NCBI GenBank assembly: GCA_947502925.1
Contig: CANNBS010000001.1
Coordinates: 248,001 to 312,000 of the forward strand
DNA length: 64,000 bases
From: an uncultured Marinicella sp.
Lineage (GTDB): Bacteria; Pseudomonadota; Gammaproteobacteria; Xanthomonadales; Marinicellaceae
Direction: 5' to 3'
Position numbers and translations under genes: made by a program. Below, piece by piece: positions 27,607 to 36,384 of the stretch. The notes under the pieces are model-generated. The model saw nothing but the letters and a program-made list of their open reading frames with translations, was not told the origin of the DNA and made no database searches. Position 1 is the first letter of the stretch, and the number at the start of each line of letters is the position of its first letter.

Positions 27607-27643
27607 TTTGTGGCTTTATGACCGCTCAAGGATTTTAGGCTTT

Positions 27644-28318
27644 ATGCGCTATTTGTTTATTGCCCTGTTACTGCTCAATATCGGCTTTTTTATATGGCTG
27701 GAGCGCTTTAGCGCAACCCCTCAAAAAACCTTTACAGCTGTTGATCCCGGTACCCAATCACTGGTCTTGCTTTCTGAACTTGATGATAACAGTCTTTCTA
27801 ACGACAGCACCACCGAAAGTCTCAACACCAATCAGGTCGATGAAACCATTAATTTACGCTGCTTTGCAGCGGGTCCTTACACGGAAGAAGCCACGGTTTT
27901 AACCGCCGCCGAAAACATAAAGCCGCAAGTGCTAAAATCTAATATTCGGCGTTTAACTACCACCCAGGAAGCCGGTTATTGGGTGTATATCCCGGCCTTG
28001 CCCAGTCGCCAGGAGGCCCTGAAGAAAGGCCGGGAACTGGCCGCCGCTTTTGTTAAAGACTATTACGTGGTCACTTCGGGTAATAACGAAAACTCGATTT
28101 CACTCGGTCTTTATCGCGAACCGTTTAATGCCGATAACCGGGTTAATCAACTTAAACAAAAAGGCTTCGCCGTGGAAAAAGAAACCCGCCTGGAGCAATG
28201 GCCTGAATTCTGGCTGGATTTCAGTCTGGGCGAAGACAGTGAGTTTGATCCGCAAACACTGGATTCTGAAGACATTGAAGTCAATGAAATTATTTGCCCT
28301 GATAATAAAAACCCGTGA
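27644..28318 (+). CDS. SPOR-like membrane-anchored protein
   Basis: A 224-residue protein. The start MRYLFIALLLLNIGFFIW (27644) gives one N-terminal membrane helix. A polar linker follows, then a domain with RCFAAGPYTEEATVL, YWVYIPALPSRQEALKKG and GLYREPFNADNRV segments, the pattern of a divergent SPOR (septal peptidoglycan-binding) repeat. In pseudomonads a SPOR-like gene follows birA and coaX; here coaX is missing. The periplasmic domain may bind denuded glycans, but this is inference. Its TGA overlaps the GTG start of the glycosyltransferase. Confidence 0.75.
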   Translation: MRYLFIALLLLNIGFFIWLERFSATPQKTFTAVDPGTQSLVLLSELDDNSLSNDSTTESLNTNQVDETINLRCFAAGPYTEEATVLTAAENIKPQVLKSNIRRLTTTQEAGYWVYIPALPSRQEALKKGRELAAAFVKDYYVVTSGNNENSISLGLYREPFNADNRVNQLKQKGFAVEKETRLEQWPEFWLDFSLGEDSEFDPQTLDSEDIEVNEIICPDNKNP

Positions 28319-29355
28319 ATATCCTATGGTGCGACAGCAGTCATCCGAGCGCGTATGATTTTAACAATTTAAAACAAAAAGCCATTGGCGGCACTGAATC
28401 CAGCTTATTACGCCTGACAGGATTATTCGCGGCCCAAGGACACCGTGTCACAATCTTTCAGCAAGCCCGACAACAGCAACAGCAGCAAAACGATGTTCAT
28501 TTTATCGGTCCGCAACACACCGAACAGCTCAAGGACATTGATGCCATTGTGGTGTTAAGAAAAGACCGGCAATTAAAAGTGTGGCAACAGCGTTTCCCCA
28601 CAGCCAGAACTTACTTATGGTTACACACGTATAAAAAATGGGAATTTGTCTTCAAAAGGCTGTTTAAACATAACCGACGGGCGACGATTATTGGCAATTC
28701 ACAAACTCACGCCAAACACCTGAAACAGCAACTGCATAAGAACGTTTTTGCCCGGCTTTTAACGGCTTTCGGCATGCCCAAATTAAACGTCAGTTATGGC
28801 TATAACCCGGTGCCTAAACCGGTGATTTCAAATCCAGTCAGACGCAATCGCAATAAACTGATTTTCCTTTCCGCTCCGAATAAAGGCCTGACAGAAGTCC
28901 TGAATCACTTCGAAAAAGTCAAAATCGCCATGCCTGATATGCTGCTTTATATCGCCAATCCCGGTTATAGAGACCAAGCAGACATTCAACAACCCGGCGT
29001 CCATATCTTAGGCGCCTTGCCTCAGGCTGAATTGTGGCAACATGTGGCCGAAAGCCTGTGCGTGTTCTATCCACAAACATCTTTTGCAGAAACCTTTGGC
29101 TTAATTTATGCCGAAGCCAATGGCCTCGGCACACCGGTACTGGCGCACGACATTGGTGCTGCCCGTGAAATCTTACACACAGAAAACCCTTTAATTGACT
29201 GCCACGACACCAAGGCTGTTATAAAATGTTTACAGCAGTGGCAAGACAAGTTGCCGGCTGTACAGTACCGTGATGACTTCGCTGATAAAGCCATTTATCA
29301 GCAGTGGTCTTACTTATTTTCCTCAAAATCCAAAGACACTGAATTAATGCAATAA
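28315..29355 (+). CDS. Family 4-type glycosyltransferase
   Basis: A 346-residue GT-B enzyme starting with GTG at 28315. The N-terminal domain has KAIGGTESSLLRLTGLFAAQ (sugar-nucleotide site type) and the C-terminal donor site has SFAETFGLIYAEANGLGTPV, an E-x7-E-like motif of GT4 enzymes. A glutamine run (QQARQQQQQQND, residues about 51-62) is an unusual low-complexity insert. Acceptor and product are unknown; no sugar-biosynthesis genes are nearby. Its last 46 bases overlap the end of msrB on the other strand, and its start overlaps the SPOR-like gene. Confidence 0.85.
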   Translation: MNILWCDSSHPSAYDFNNLKQKAIGGTESSLLRLTGLFAAQGHRVTIFQQARQQQQQQNDVHFIGPQHTEQLKDIDAIVVLRKDRQLKVWQQRFPTARTYLWLHTYKKWEFVFKRLFKHNRRATIIGNSQTHAKHLKQQLHKNVFARLLTAFGMPKLNVSYGYNPVPKPVISNPVRRNRNKLIFLSAPNKGLTEVLNHFEKVKIAMPDMLLYIANPGYRDQADIQQPGVHILGALPQAELWQHVAESLCVFYPQTSFAETFGLIYAEANGLGTPVLAHDIGAAREILHTENPLIDCHDTKAVIKCLQQWQDKLPAVQYRDDFADKAIYQQWSYLFSSKSKDTELMQ

Positions 29356-29699
29356 CGCTGACCGGTTTCGGTGGGGCCGTCATTAAAAACGTGGCCCAGA
29401 TGCCCTTCACATTGGGCGCAGACCACTTCGGTGCGGCGCATGCCGTGAGAATCATCAAACACTTCTTTAACGGTGTCACCCGCGATGGCGCGATCAAAGC
29501 TGGGCCAACCACAATGGGCATCGAACTTACTGTCACTGGTAAATAAAGCCGCACCACAGGATTTACACGTGTATGTACCATCTTCATAATGCAGATTGTA
29601 TTGGCCGCTATGTGGTCGCTCAGTACCCTTATTGACAATCACGTCATAACTGGTTTCATCCAATTTATTTTTTAATTTGTCTTTATGTTCTTTTCTCAT
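29310..29699 (-). CDS. msrB: Peptide methionine-(R)-S-oxide reductase MsrB
   Basis: A 129-residue repair enzyme that reduces methionine R-sulfoxide in proteins. The catalytic Cys117 lies in RYCINS; four zinc cysteines are at 45/48 (CKSC) and 94/97 (CAQC); Cys63 in HCGWPSF is a probable resolving cysteine. It has no signal peptide, so it is cytoplasmic. The start ATG at 29699 lies five bases before the degQ-like gene's stop on the same strand, so the protease and msrB may be co-transcribed. Its 3' end overlaps the glycosyltransferase gene convergently. Confidence 0.96.
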   Translation of the reverse strand: MRKEHKDKLKNKLDETSYDVIVNKGTERPHSGQYNLHYEDGTYTCKSCGAALFTSDSKFDAHCGWPSFDRAIAGDTVKEVFDDSHGMRRTEVVCAQCEGHLGHVFNDGPTETGQRYCINSVSLDFEENK

Positions 29700-29704
29700 G
29701 AGTT

Positions 29705-31060
29705 TTACTCCAAAGCCAGTAAATAATTACGGCCGTTGCGATAGATGTTTAACAGAGGTGATGCTTTGCTGTTATTCATTTTCACGGTCATTTGTTTCAG
29801 TGTGGCGATGTCTTTTTTGTTGACGGCGGTGATCAGATCGCCGGCACGCAAACCCAATTCCCAGGCCGTTGAACCACGCACCACGTCATCCACCAATACG
29901 CCCTGGTATCGCTGTCGGTATTTGACCGGCAGATTGCGCAAGGTGGTGCCTTTCAGTAAAGGGTGTAATTCATGACCACCCAGTTCATTGCGGTCATTTT
30001 CGGTGATTTCAGTGGCGGTTTTTTTGCTTTTATTGTCACGCAGATAGTCGATTAATACAGCACTGTTAAGTGGCAATAAACCTTCAAAATTTTTAAATTG
30101 TTGCTGGTTGTTGATTTTATCACCATTGAGCTTGATGATAATATCACCGGATTGTAAGCCAGCGCGCTCCGCCGGTGAATCAGGATCCACGGCGGTAACA
30201 ATCACGCCATGTTTTTGTCGGACATCAAAAGCTCTGGCCAGCTGTTCGGTGATATCCTGGACACTCACTCCCAATGAACCGCGGCGAACTTCACCATATT
30301 CAATTAACTGGCTCATCATGCGTTTGGCCAGGGTCGAGGGGATGGCAAAGCCAATGCCGACATTGCCCCCGGAAGGTGAAAAAATGGCGGTGTTAATGCC
30401 CACCAATGCACCGTTTAAATTAATTAAGGCGCCGCCCGAATTGCCCGGATTTATGGAGGCGTCTGTCTGGATAAAATTCTGATAGCCAAGACCACTTAAA
30501 CTGGTGCGACCAAGGGCGCTGACGATTCCAGAGGTGACCGTCTGACCCAGGCCAAAGGGATTACCCACCGCCACCACAAAATCACCGACTTTTAATTGCC
30601 GTGAATCGGCCAGCGACAAGGCAGTCAGATTGTCCGCTTCGATCTTTATCACCGCCACATCGGTGCCGTCATCAGAGCCAATCAATTCAGCGCTGTAGGT
30701 ACGGCCATCATGTAAAGCCACTGAAATATCATCGGCATCTTTCACCACATGATGATTGGTTAAAATATAGCCATTTTCGGCATCGACAATCACCCCTGAG
30801 CCTAAAGACTGAGACACCTGTTCTTGCGGTGCACTCGGTAAACCATAAAACCAGCGATAAAAATCACTGCGTGAATTTCGCACATACTGCACCGAACGGG
30901 TGTTAATGTTCACAACCGCAGGGGTCACTTTCTCTAAAACAGGTGCCAGTGACGGCACCGGCTGATCACCCACCGCCGCCGGTAAAGCGGCTTGTGCTGT
31001 GAATGAAATTGACATAAAAACGACAAGCAGGCTGATAATGTACTGTTTTTTATTGGGCAT
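29705..31060 (-). CDS. degQ: Periplasmic serine protease DegQ-type (HtrA family)
   Basis: A 451-residue periplasmic protease and chaperone. A signal peptide (cleavage near AQA, residue 24) precedes the trypsin-like domain with triad His104 (TNHHVV), Asp134 (GTDVAV) and Ser208 (GNSGGA). Two PDZ domains follow (about 280-350 and 375-450). Length is closer to DegQ than to DegP, as the long DegP linker is absent. It degrades misfolded envelope proteins. The gene ends five bases before msrB and is divergent from pyrF across a 110-base gap. Confidence 0.94.
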   Translation of the reverse strand: MPNKKQYIISLLVVFMSISFTAQAALPAAVGDQPVPSLAPVLEKVTPAVVNINTRSVQYVRNSRSDFYRWFYGLPSAPQEQVSQSLGSGVIVDAENGYILTNHHVVKDADDISVALHDGRTYSAELIGSDDGTDVAVIKIEADNLTALSLADSRQLKVGDFVVAVGNPFGLGQTVTSGIVSALGRTSLSGLGYQNFIQTDASINPGNSGGALINLNGALVGINTAIFSPSGGNVGIGFAIPSTLAKRMMSQLIEYGEVRRGSLGVSVQDITEQLARAFDVRQKHGVIVTAVDPDSPAERAGLQSGDIIIKLNGDKINNQQQFKNFEGLLPLNSAVLIDYLRDNKSKKTATEITENDRNELGGHELHPLLKGTTLRNLPVKYRQRYQGVLVDDVVRGSTAWELGLRAGDLITAVNKKDIATLKQMTVKMNNSKASPLLNIYRNGRNYLLALE

Positions 31061-31170
31061 AATTTTTATATAACGTAATGGCTCTGTAAAAAGAGGTTTT
31101 TATCCGCTGAAAGTTCCCCTACAATGAATACTTCGCTTAACATTAACATCAGTGTTTTTATATTTATACC

Positions 31171-31977
31171 ATGTTTATTCGTCGATTAGAACAAAGACAA
31201 CTTAAAGCCAACAGCTTGCTATGCGTTGGTTTAGACCCACAGCCGGATAAACTGGCCGCTCTGGGTGTTGATTTGGCCACCTGGCTCAAAGCCATCGTCG
31301 ATGCCACAGCTGAACACGCCTGCGCCTTTAAGCCCCAAATTGCGCATTTTTCAGCGATGGCCGCCGAACAACACTTGGCTGATATTATTCAATACATTCA
31401 CCGAAATCATCCGGATATTCCGGTTATTTTAGATTCTAAACGCGGCGATATCGGCAGTACCGCTGAACGCTACGCCGAAGAGGCTTTTAAACGATACCGG
31501 GCCGATGCCTTAACAGCCAATCCTTACCTCGGAGGCGACACACTCACACCCTACACCCAATACAGGGACAAAGGTGTGGTGGTTTTATGTAAAACCTCCA
31601 ACCCACAATCGGGTCAACTTCAGGATTTGGTTTTACAATCAGGACAAGCACTTTTTTTACACGTGGCGAAACTGGCCGCTGAACAATGGAATAACAACAA
31701 CAATGTCATGCTTGTGGTGGGTGCCACCTACCCCGAACAATTAAAAGCCATCCGCGAACAGGTGGGTGATATGCCTTTGCTTATTCCGGGCATTGGCGCC
31801 CAGGGCGGTGATTTGGCGGCGACTTTAAACGCCGGTTTACGCGCAGATGGCTTAGGTCTAATGATTTCAGCCTCACGCAGTATAATTTATGCCGGTAATG
31901 ATGCTGATTATGCCCAAAAAGCCGCTTTGGCCGCTAAGCAATTAACTACAGATATTAATCAATTACGCGATTATTAA
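31171..31977 (+). CDS. pyrF: Orotidine-5'-phosphate decarboxylase, type 2
   Basis: A 268-residue enzyme for the last step of UMP synthesis. The active site DSKRGDIGSTAERYAEEAF contains Asp88, Lys90 and Asp93. Length and the GVVVLCKTSNPQSGQLQD and GATYPEQLK segments place it in the longer type 2 subfamily, not the ~230-residue E. coli type. It is transcribed alone between the divergent protease and the RND operon, with an 88-base gap to the latter. Confidence 0.95.
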   Translation: MFIRRLEQRQLKANSLLCVGLDPQPDKLAALGVDLATWLKAIVDATAEHACAFKPQIAHFSAMAAEQHLADIIQYIHRNHPDIPVILDSKRGDIGSTAERYAEEAFKRYRADALTANPYLGGDTLTPYTQYRDKGVVVLCKTSNPQSGQLQDLVLQSGQALFLHVAKLAAEQWNNNNNVMLVVGATYPEQLKAIREQVGDMPLLIPGIGAQGGDLAATLNAGLRADGLGLMISASRSIIYAGNDADYAQKAALAAKQLTTDINQLRDY

Positions 31978-32065
31978 TGACTGATTTCCTATTTATCCCA
32001 GCTAATGCACCGGCTAAACTCAGGAACTCATTCAGTCTTTTCTCTGATGATCTCAGGATTTAACA

Positions 32066-33256
32066 ATGCAGAACAATAAATCATCCATCGGACGAAAAAT
32101 AACGCCTTTTATCATCATTGTCCTGGTGGTTATCGGCTTATTATTTGTCATGCGTCTTTTTCGTGAAGAACCTAAATCGCAACCCCGTGAAGAAACCGGA
32201 TTTTTAGTGGAAACCGCTCAAATCAAGCCTGAATCACTGACTATTCGAGTTAATTCTCAGGGTTTGCTTATTCCCAAACGCAGCATCAGTTTAGTGGCCG
32301 AAGTCAGTGGCCGGGTGGTCTCGGTCAGTGATAGTTTTGTGGTGGGCGGCCAATTTAAACAGGGCGATGTACTGTTACAAATCGAACCTGATGACTATGA
32401 AGTGGCGGTGGCCAGAGCTGAAGCCAATTTGGCCAGTGCCCGCGCCAGTTTAGATTTAGAACAAGCCAAAGCCGATCAGGCAGAAAAAGACTGGCAGTCA
32501 TTCGGCAAAAAATCCAAACCCAGTGATTTACTGTTAAACATCCCACAACTAAAAGGCGCTCAGGCCGCTGTCGATGCCGCCAAAGCGGACTTAAAAAAAG
32601 CCCAGAGAGACCTGAGTAAAACCACCATCAAAGCCCCTTTTAACGGCACTGTGCTGGCCAAGCAGGTGGACATTGGTCAGTTTATCAACATGTCAGGACA
32701 ATTAGGGCGCTTAGCCGGTACCCAAACGGCCGAAATTCGCCTGCCCTTGACCACATACAATTTAGACCAACTACAATTAGACAATGAAAGCCGATTGCCA
32801 TTGCCTGTTTCATTAAGCCTGATAGACGGGCCTGACGTTGGGTCGGCCGAATTGGTGCGTTTAGAACCGGAAAAAGACGCCCAAACCTTGGTCACCTATG
32901 GTGTGGTTGAAGTTGAAAACCCGTTTGAATTAGGCTTACGTTTTAACACGTTTGTCAATGCCACCATTACAGGCCCCACCTATAACGATGTTTATCCTGT
33001 TCCGAGTCAGTGGGTGTTACCAAAAGAACGCTTACCCCTGTATCGGAATGATCGTTTACATATTCAGCCGGTGTCGGTGATTTATCAGACCGATCAAACC
33101 GATTACATCAGCCAGGGCCTGACCCGGGATGATCAAATTATCACCACCCCAATCCAGTTTCCTGAACAGGGCCTGCCATTGCGTCGCCAGGCGACAACCG
33201 TCACTGCCCGGTCAACGGCCACAAAACCCGACAACAAGGCCAATGAAGACTTATGA
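32066..33256 (+). CDS. RND efflux periplasmic adaptor subunit
   Basis: A 396-residue membrane fusion protein. One N-terminal helix (about 11-30) anchors it in the inner membrane. The lipoyl-like and hairpin region is clear: ISLVAEVSGRVVSV, then a coiled coil (about 115-190) and the second lipoyl half TIKAPFNGTVLAKQVDIGQ. It joins an RND pump to an outer-membrane channel. It overlaps the pump gene by four bases. No outer-membrane factor gene is present, so a shared TolC-like channel is likely. Confidence 0.93.
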   Translation: MQNNKSSIGRKITPFIIIVLVVIGLLFVMRLFREEPKSQPREETGFLVETAQIKPESLTIRVNSQGLLIPKRSISLVAEVSGRVVSVSDSFVVGGQFKQGDVLLQIEPDDYEVAVARAEANLASARASLDLEQAKADQAEKDWQSFGKKSKPSDLLLNIPQLKGAQAAVDAAKADLKKAQRDLSKTTIKAPFNGTVLAKQVDIGQFINMSGQLGRLAGTQTAEIRLPLTTYNLDQLQLDNESRLPLPVSLSLIDGPDVGSAELVRLEPEKDAQTLVTYGVVEVENPFELGLRFNTFVNATITGPTYNDVYPVPSQWVLPKERLPLYRNDRLHIQPVSVIYQTDQTDYISQGLTRDDQIITTPIQFPEQGLPLRRQATTVTARSTATKPDNKANEDL

Positions 33257-36200
33257 ATAAACAATGGAACCGAGGCATCATTCATTGGTTTGCCGCCAAC
33301 CCGGTGGCCGCCAATTTAATGATGGTGTGCATTCTGGTGGTGGGCTTTGCCATCGCCATGAATTTAAAAAAGGAGATGTTTCCAACCACCATCATTAACC
33401 AGGTCTCAATCACCATGGCCTACCCGGGTGCGGCACCGGATGAGGTGGAAAAAGGGCTGTGCATTAAATTAGAAGACGCCGTTTCGGGATTGGAAGGCAT
33501 CGATAAAATCACCTGTATCGCCAATGAGAGTGTGGCGCGCACCAATGTCGAAATTGACTCAGACTATGACGTTAAAGAAGTCATGGCCGAAATTAAGAAC
33601 CGGGTGGATGGCGTTAATTCATTCCCCGAACAGGCAGAAAAACCGATTATCAGTGAAGTCCTGGCGCAACAACCGGTGATGTTTGTATCCTTGCATGGTC
33701 TGGTGCCTGAAAGTCAACTTTTGGAAACCAGCCAACGTATTCGCGATGAGATTGTCGATTTACCCGATGTCTCACTGGCTGAATTAATTGGCTACCGGCC
33801 GTATGAAATTTCGATAGAGGTCAAAGAGCTGACCTTACGCCAGTATCAGATTACTTTCGATGAAATTGCCAATGCTTTAAAACGCGCTTCGCTGGATTTA
33901 CCCGGCGGTGCCATTAAAACCGAACGTGGCGATGTGTTACTCAGAACCGTGGGGCAGTCATACACCGGCCAACAATATGCTGACACAGTCATTCGTACCA
34001 ACCCTGATGGCAGCCGCCTGCTGTTAAGTGACATTGCCACCATCAAAGATGCGTTTGTCGAAGATCGGGTACTGGGGACTTTTGACGGCCAGCCGGCCAT
34101 CAGTATCCAGGTGACCTCCGTGGAATCTGAATCGGTACTGGATATCTCTGATCAGGTGCATGCGTTTGTGGATAATATCCGACCGCAACTGCCCGCCAAT
34201 ATTTCCATCGATGCCTGGTTAGACACCTCCTTTTATGTGCGCGGCCGTCTGGATATGATGCAACGCAACATGATTCAGGGTGCCGTGTTGGTACTGATAA
34301 TTCTGACGTTATTTATGCGCTTACGGGTGGCCTTTTGGGTCATGCTTGGTTTGCCGGTGGCTTTTTTGGGCGCTTTTTTGCTGATGCCGTACCTGGGCGT
34401 GACCATGAATATGCTGAGCATGTTTGGTCTGATACTGGTGTTAGGTATCGTGGTGGATGATGCCATTGTCATTGGCGAAAGTGCCTATGCCGAAATCCAG
34501 GATCATGGCCATTCCTTAAAAAATGTGGTGATTGGTGCCCAGCGGGTGGCGGTTCCGGCGACATTCGGGGTGTTAACCACGGTGGCGGCTTTTGCGCCGA
34601 TGTTATTTGTGGGCACCTTGTTTGGCTCCTTTTTTGAAGCTGTTGGCTGGGTGGTCATCTTGTGCCTGCTGTTTTCACTGGTGGAGTCTAAATTAATTCT
34701 CCCAGCGCATTTGGCGCACATGAATGCCAAGCAAAACAACCCCAATCCGGGGCCACTGCTAAAAATTCAGCGAAAAATTGACAGCGGCTTACAGCATGTC
34801 ATTCATAAGCGCTATCAACCCACCATTGAAAAAGCCGTTTCACGCCCGGGACTGACTTTAACCATTTTTGCCGCCATTTTTATTCTCAGCATCAGCTTAA
34901 TTAACAATGGTCTGGTGCGTTTTGTGATGCTGCCGGATTTTGCCTCTGACATTGTGCAGGCGGAATTTGCCATGGCCCAGGGGACACCGCAATCTCGCAG
35001 CCAGGAGGTACTGGCACATGTACAAGAGGCTTTAATCGAATTAGACCGCGAGGTCAGTGAAGAAAACGGTCTGGAACAAGGCGCTGTGTTTAAACATCGT
35101 CTGGCGTTTTTAAGCTCGCAAACCTCAGGCCGGGTGATTGTTGAGTTGCTTAAAGATGAAGAGGCTTATATTGACAGTAAATCCGTGATGCGCCGATGGC
35201 AGGAAAACATCGGCGAAATCGTCGGTGCCACCTATGTCGGCACGGTCGCCCTGGCCGGCCCGGGTCAGGGCGCTGATATCAGCCTCAAATTAATCGGCCC
35301 GGATGTGGATAATTTACAGCAGGCGGCTGATCAGGTGGCTGAAAAACTGAAAACCTTTGAAGGCGTTTATGATGTCAGAAATTCATTAGAAGCCGGAAAA
35401 GACGAGGTTCAACTGAAGATTAAACCGTTGGGCCGCAATTTAGGATTAACCCAATACGACATCGGCCACCAGGTGCGCCAGGCTTTTTACGGCGACGAAG
35501 TGCAGAGAATTCAGCGCGGCAATGATGAAATCAGGGTGATGCTGCGCTATGACCGCGCTGCCCGGGAATCCATGCAATCCTTACAGGAGTTGCGTATCCG
35601 CACGCCCCAGGGCGACCAGGTGCCCTTAAACACGGTGGCCGAAATTCAAATCGGCAAAGCACCCAACAGCATTGAACGGGTTAACCGAAAACGTGCTGCA
35701 CGGATTACAGCGCAAGTGGATAAAGCCATTGCCAACCCCCAAGCCATCACCGCCCAGATTCAGCCGGACAATCCCGGAGACCCCATTGTTGCTGAATTTC
35801 CGGCGATTAAATCTGACCTCGATGGCATCAGCAAAGAAATGGCTGAACTGGCGGTTAATTTCGTCTGGGGCATCAGTATGGCTCTATTATTAATCTATGT
35901 CCTCATGGCGGTGCCGTTAAAATCCTACGGCCAACCTCTCATTATTATGTCAGCGATTCCCTTTGGTGTCACCGGTGCCATTCTTGGTCACTGGATTATG
36001 GGTCTGACCTTTTCCATGATGTCCTTATTCGGCATCATTGCCTTATTCGGGGTGGTGGTGAATGACTCACTGGTGATGGTCGATTACATTAACAATCACC
36101 GACGCGACGGCAAAGGCCTGGTTCATGCGGTCATGCACTCAGGTAAACGTCGCTTTCGTGCCATCCTGCTCACATCACTGACCACATTTTTCGGCTTAAT

Positions 36201-36384
36201 ACCCATTATGTTCGAACAATCTCTGCAGGCCAAAGTCATCGTCCCCATGGCCGTTTCTCTGGCTTTTGGGATTATCTTTGCCACTGTCATTACCCTGATA
36301 CTGATTCCATCTTTATATGTGGTTCTGGAACGGATTAAATTAAGATTTTCGAAACGAAAAGAATTTAATGAGGGGCTTAATTAG
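33253..36384 (+). CDS. RND multidrug efflux permease
   Basis: A 1043-residue inner-membrane proton antiporter with 12 helices and two large periplasmic loops. Characteristic elements are MAYPGAAPDEVEKGL (porter domain start), LDTSFYVRGRLDMMQRNM, GLILVLGIVVDDAIVIGES (helix 4 with the proton-relay aspartates) and the second-half GIIALFGVVVNDSLVMVDY. It is closest in pattern to AcrB/MexB-like heavy-type pumps related to the inner-membrane HAE group; substrate is unknown. Its stop overlaps that of rmuC by four bases on the opposite strand. Confidence 0.95.
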   Translation: MNKQWNRGIIHWFAANPVAANLMMVCILVVGFAIAMNLKKEMFPTTIINQVSITMAYPGAAPDEVEKGLCIKLEDAVSGLEGIDKITCIANESVARTNVEIDSDYDVKEVMAEIKNRVDGVNSFPEQAEKPIISEVLAQQPVMFVSLHGLVPESQLLETSQRIRDEIVDLPDVSLAELIGYRPYEISIEVKELTLRQYQITFDEIANALKRASLDLPGGAIKTERGDVLLRTVGQSYTGQQYADTVIRTNPDGSRLLLSDIATIKDAFVEDRVLGTFDGQPAISIQVTSVESESVLDISDQVHAFVDNIRPQLPANISIDAWLDTSFYVRGRLDMMQRNMIQGAVLVLIILTLFMRLRVAFWVMLGLPVAFLGAFLLMPYLGVTMNMLSMFGLILVLGIVVDDAIVIGESAYAEIQDHGHSLKNVVIGAQRVAVPATFGVLTTVAAFAPMLFVGTLFGSFFEAVGWVVILCLLFSLVESKLILPAHLAHMNAKQNNPNPGPLLKIQRKIDSGLQHVIHKRYQPTIEKAVSRPGLTLTIFAAIFILSISLINNGLVRFVMLPDFASDIVQAEFAMAQGTPQSRSQEVLAHVQEALIELDREVSEENGLEQGAVFKHRLAFLSSQTSGRVIVELLKDEEAYIDSKSVMRRWQENIGEIVGATYVGTVALAGPGQGADISLKLIGPDVDNLQQAADQVAEKLKTFEGVYDVRNSLEAGKDEVQLKIKPLGRNLGLTQYDIGHQVRQAFYGDEVQRIQRGNDEIRVMLRYDRAARESMQSLQELRIRTPQGDQVPLNTVAEIQIGKAPNSIERVNRKRAARITAQVDKAIANPQAITAQIQPDNPGDPIVAEFPAIKSDLDGISKEMAELAVNFVWGISMALLLIYVLMAVPLKSYGQPLIIMSAIPFGVTGAILGHWIMGLTFSMMSLFGIIALFGVVVNDSLVMVDYINNHRRDGKGLVHAVMHSGKRRFRAILLTSLTTFFGLIPIMFEQSLQAKVIVPMAVSLAFGIIFATVITLILIPSLYVVLERIKLRFSKRKEFNEGLN

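Noticed and set aside
28466..28500. Glutamine run in the glycosyltransferase as a variable repeat
   Set aside because: CAA and CAG codons are mixed and the run is short, so slippage is not indicated.
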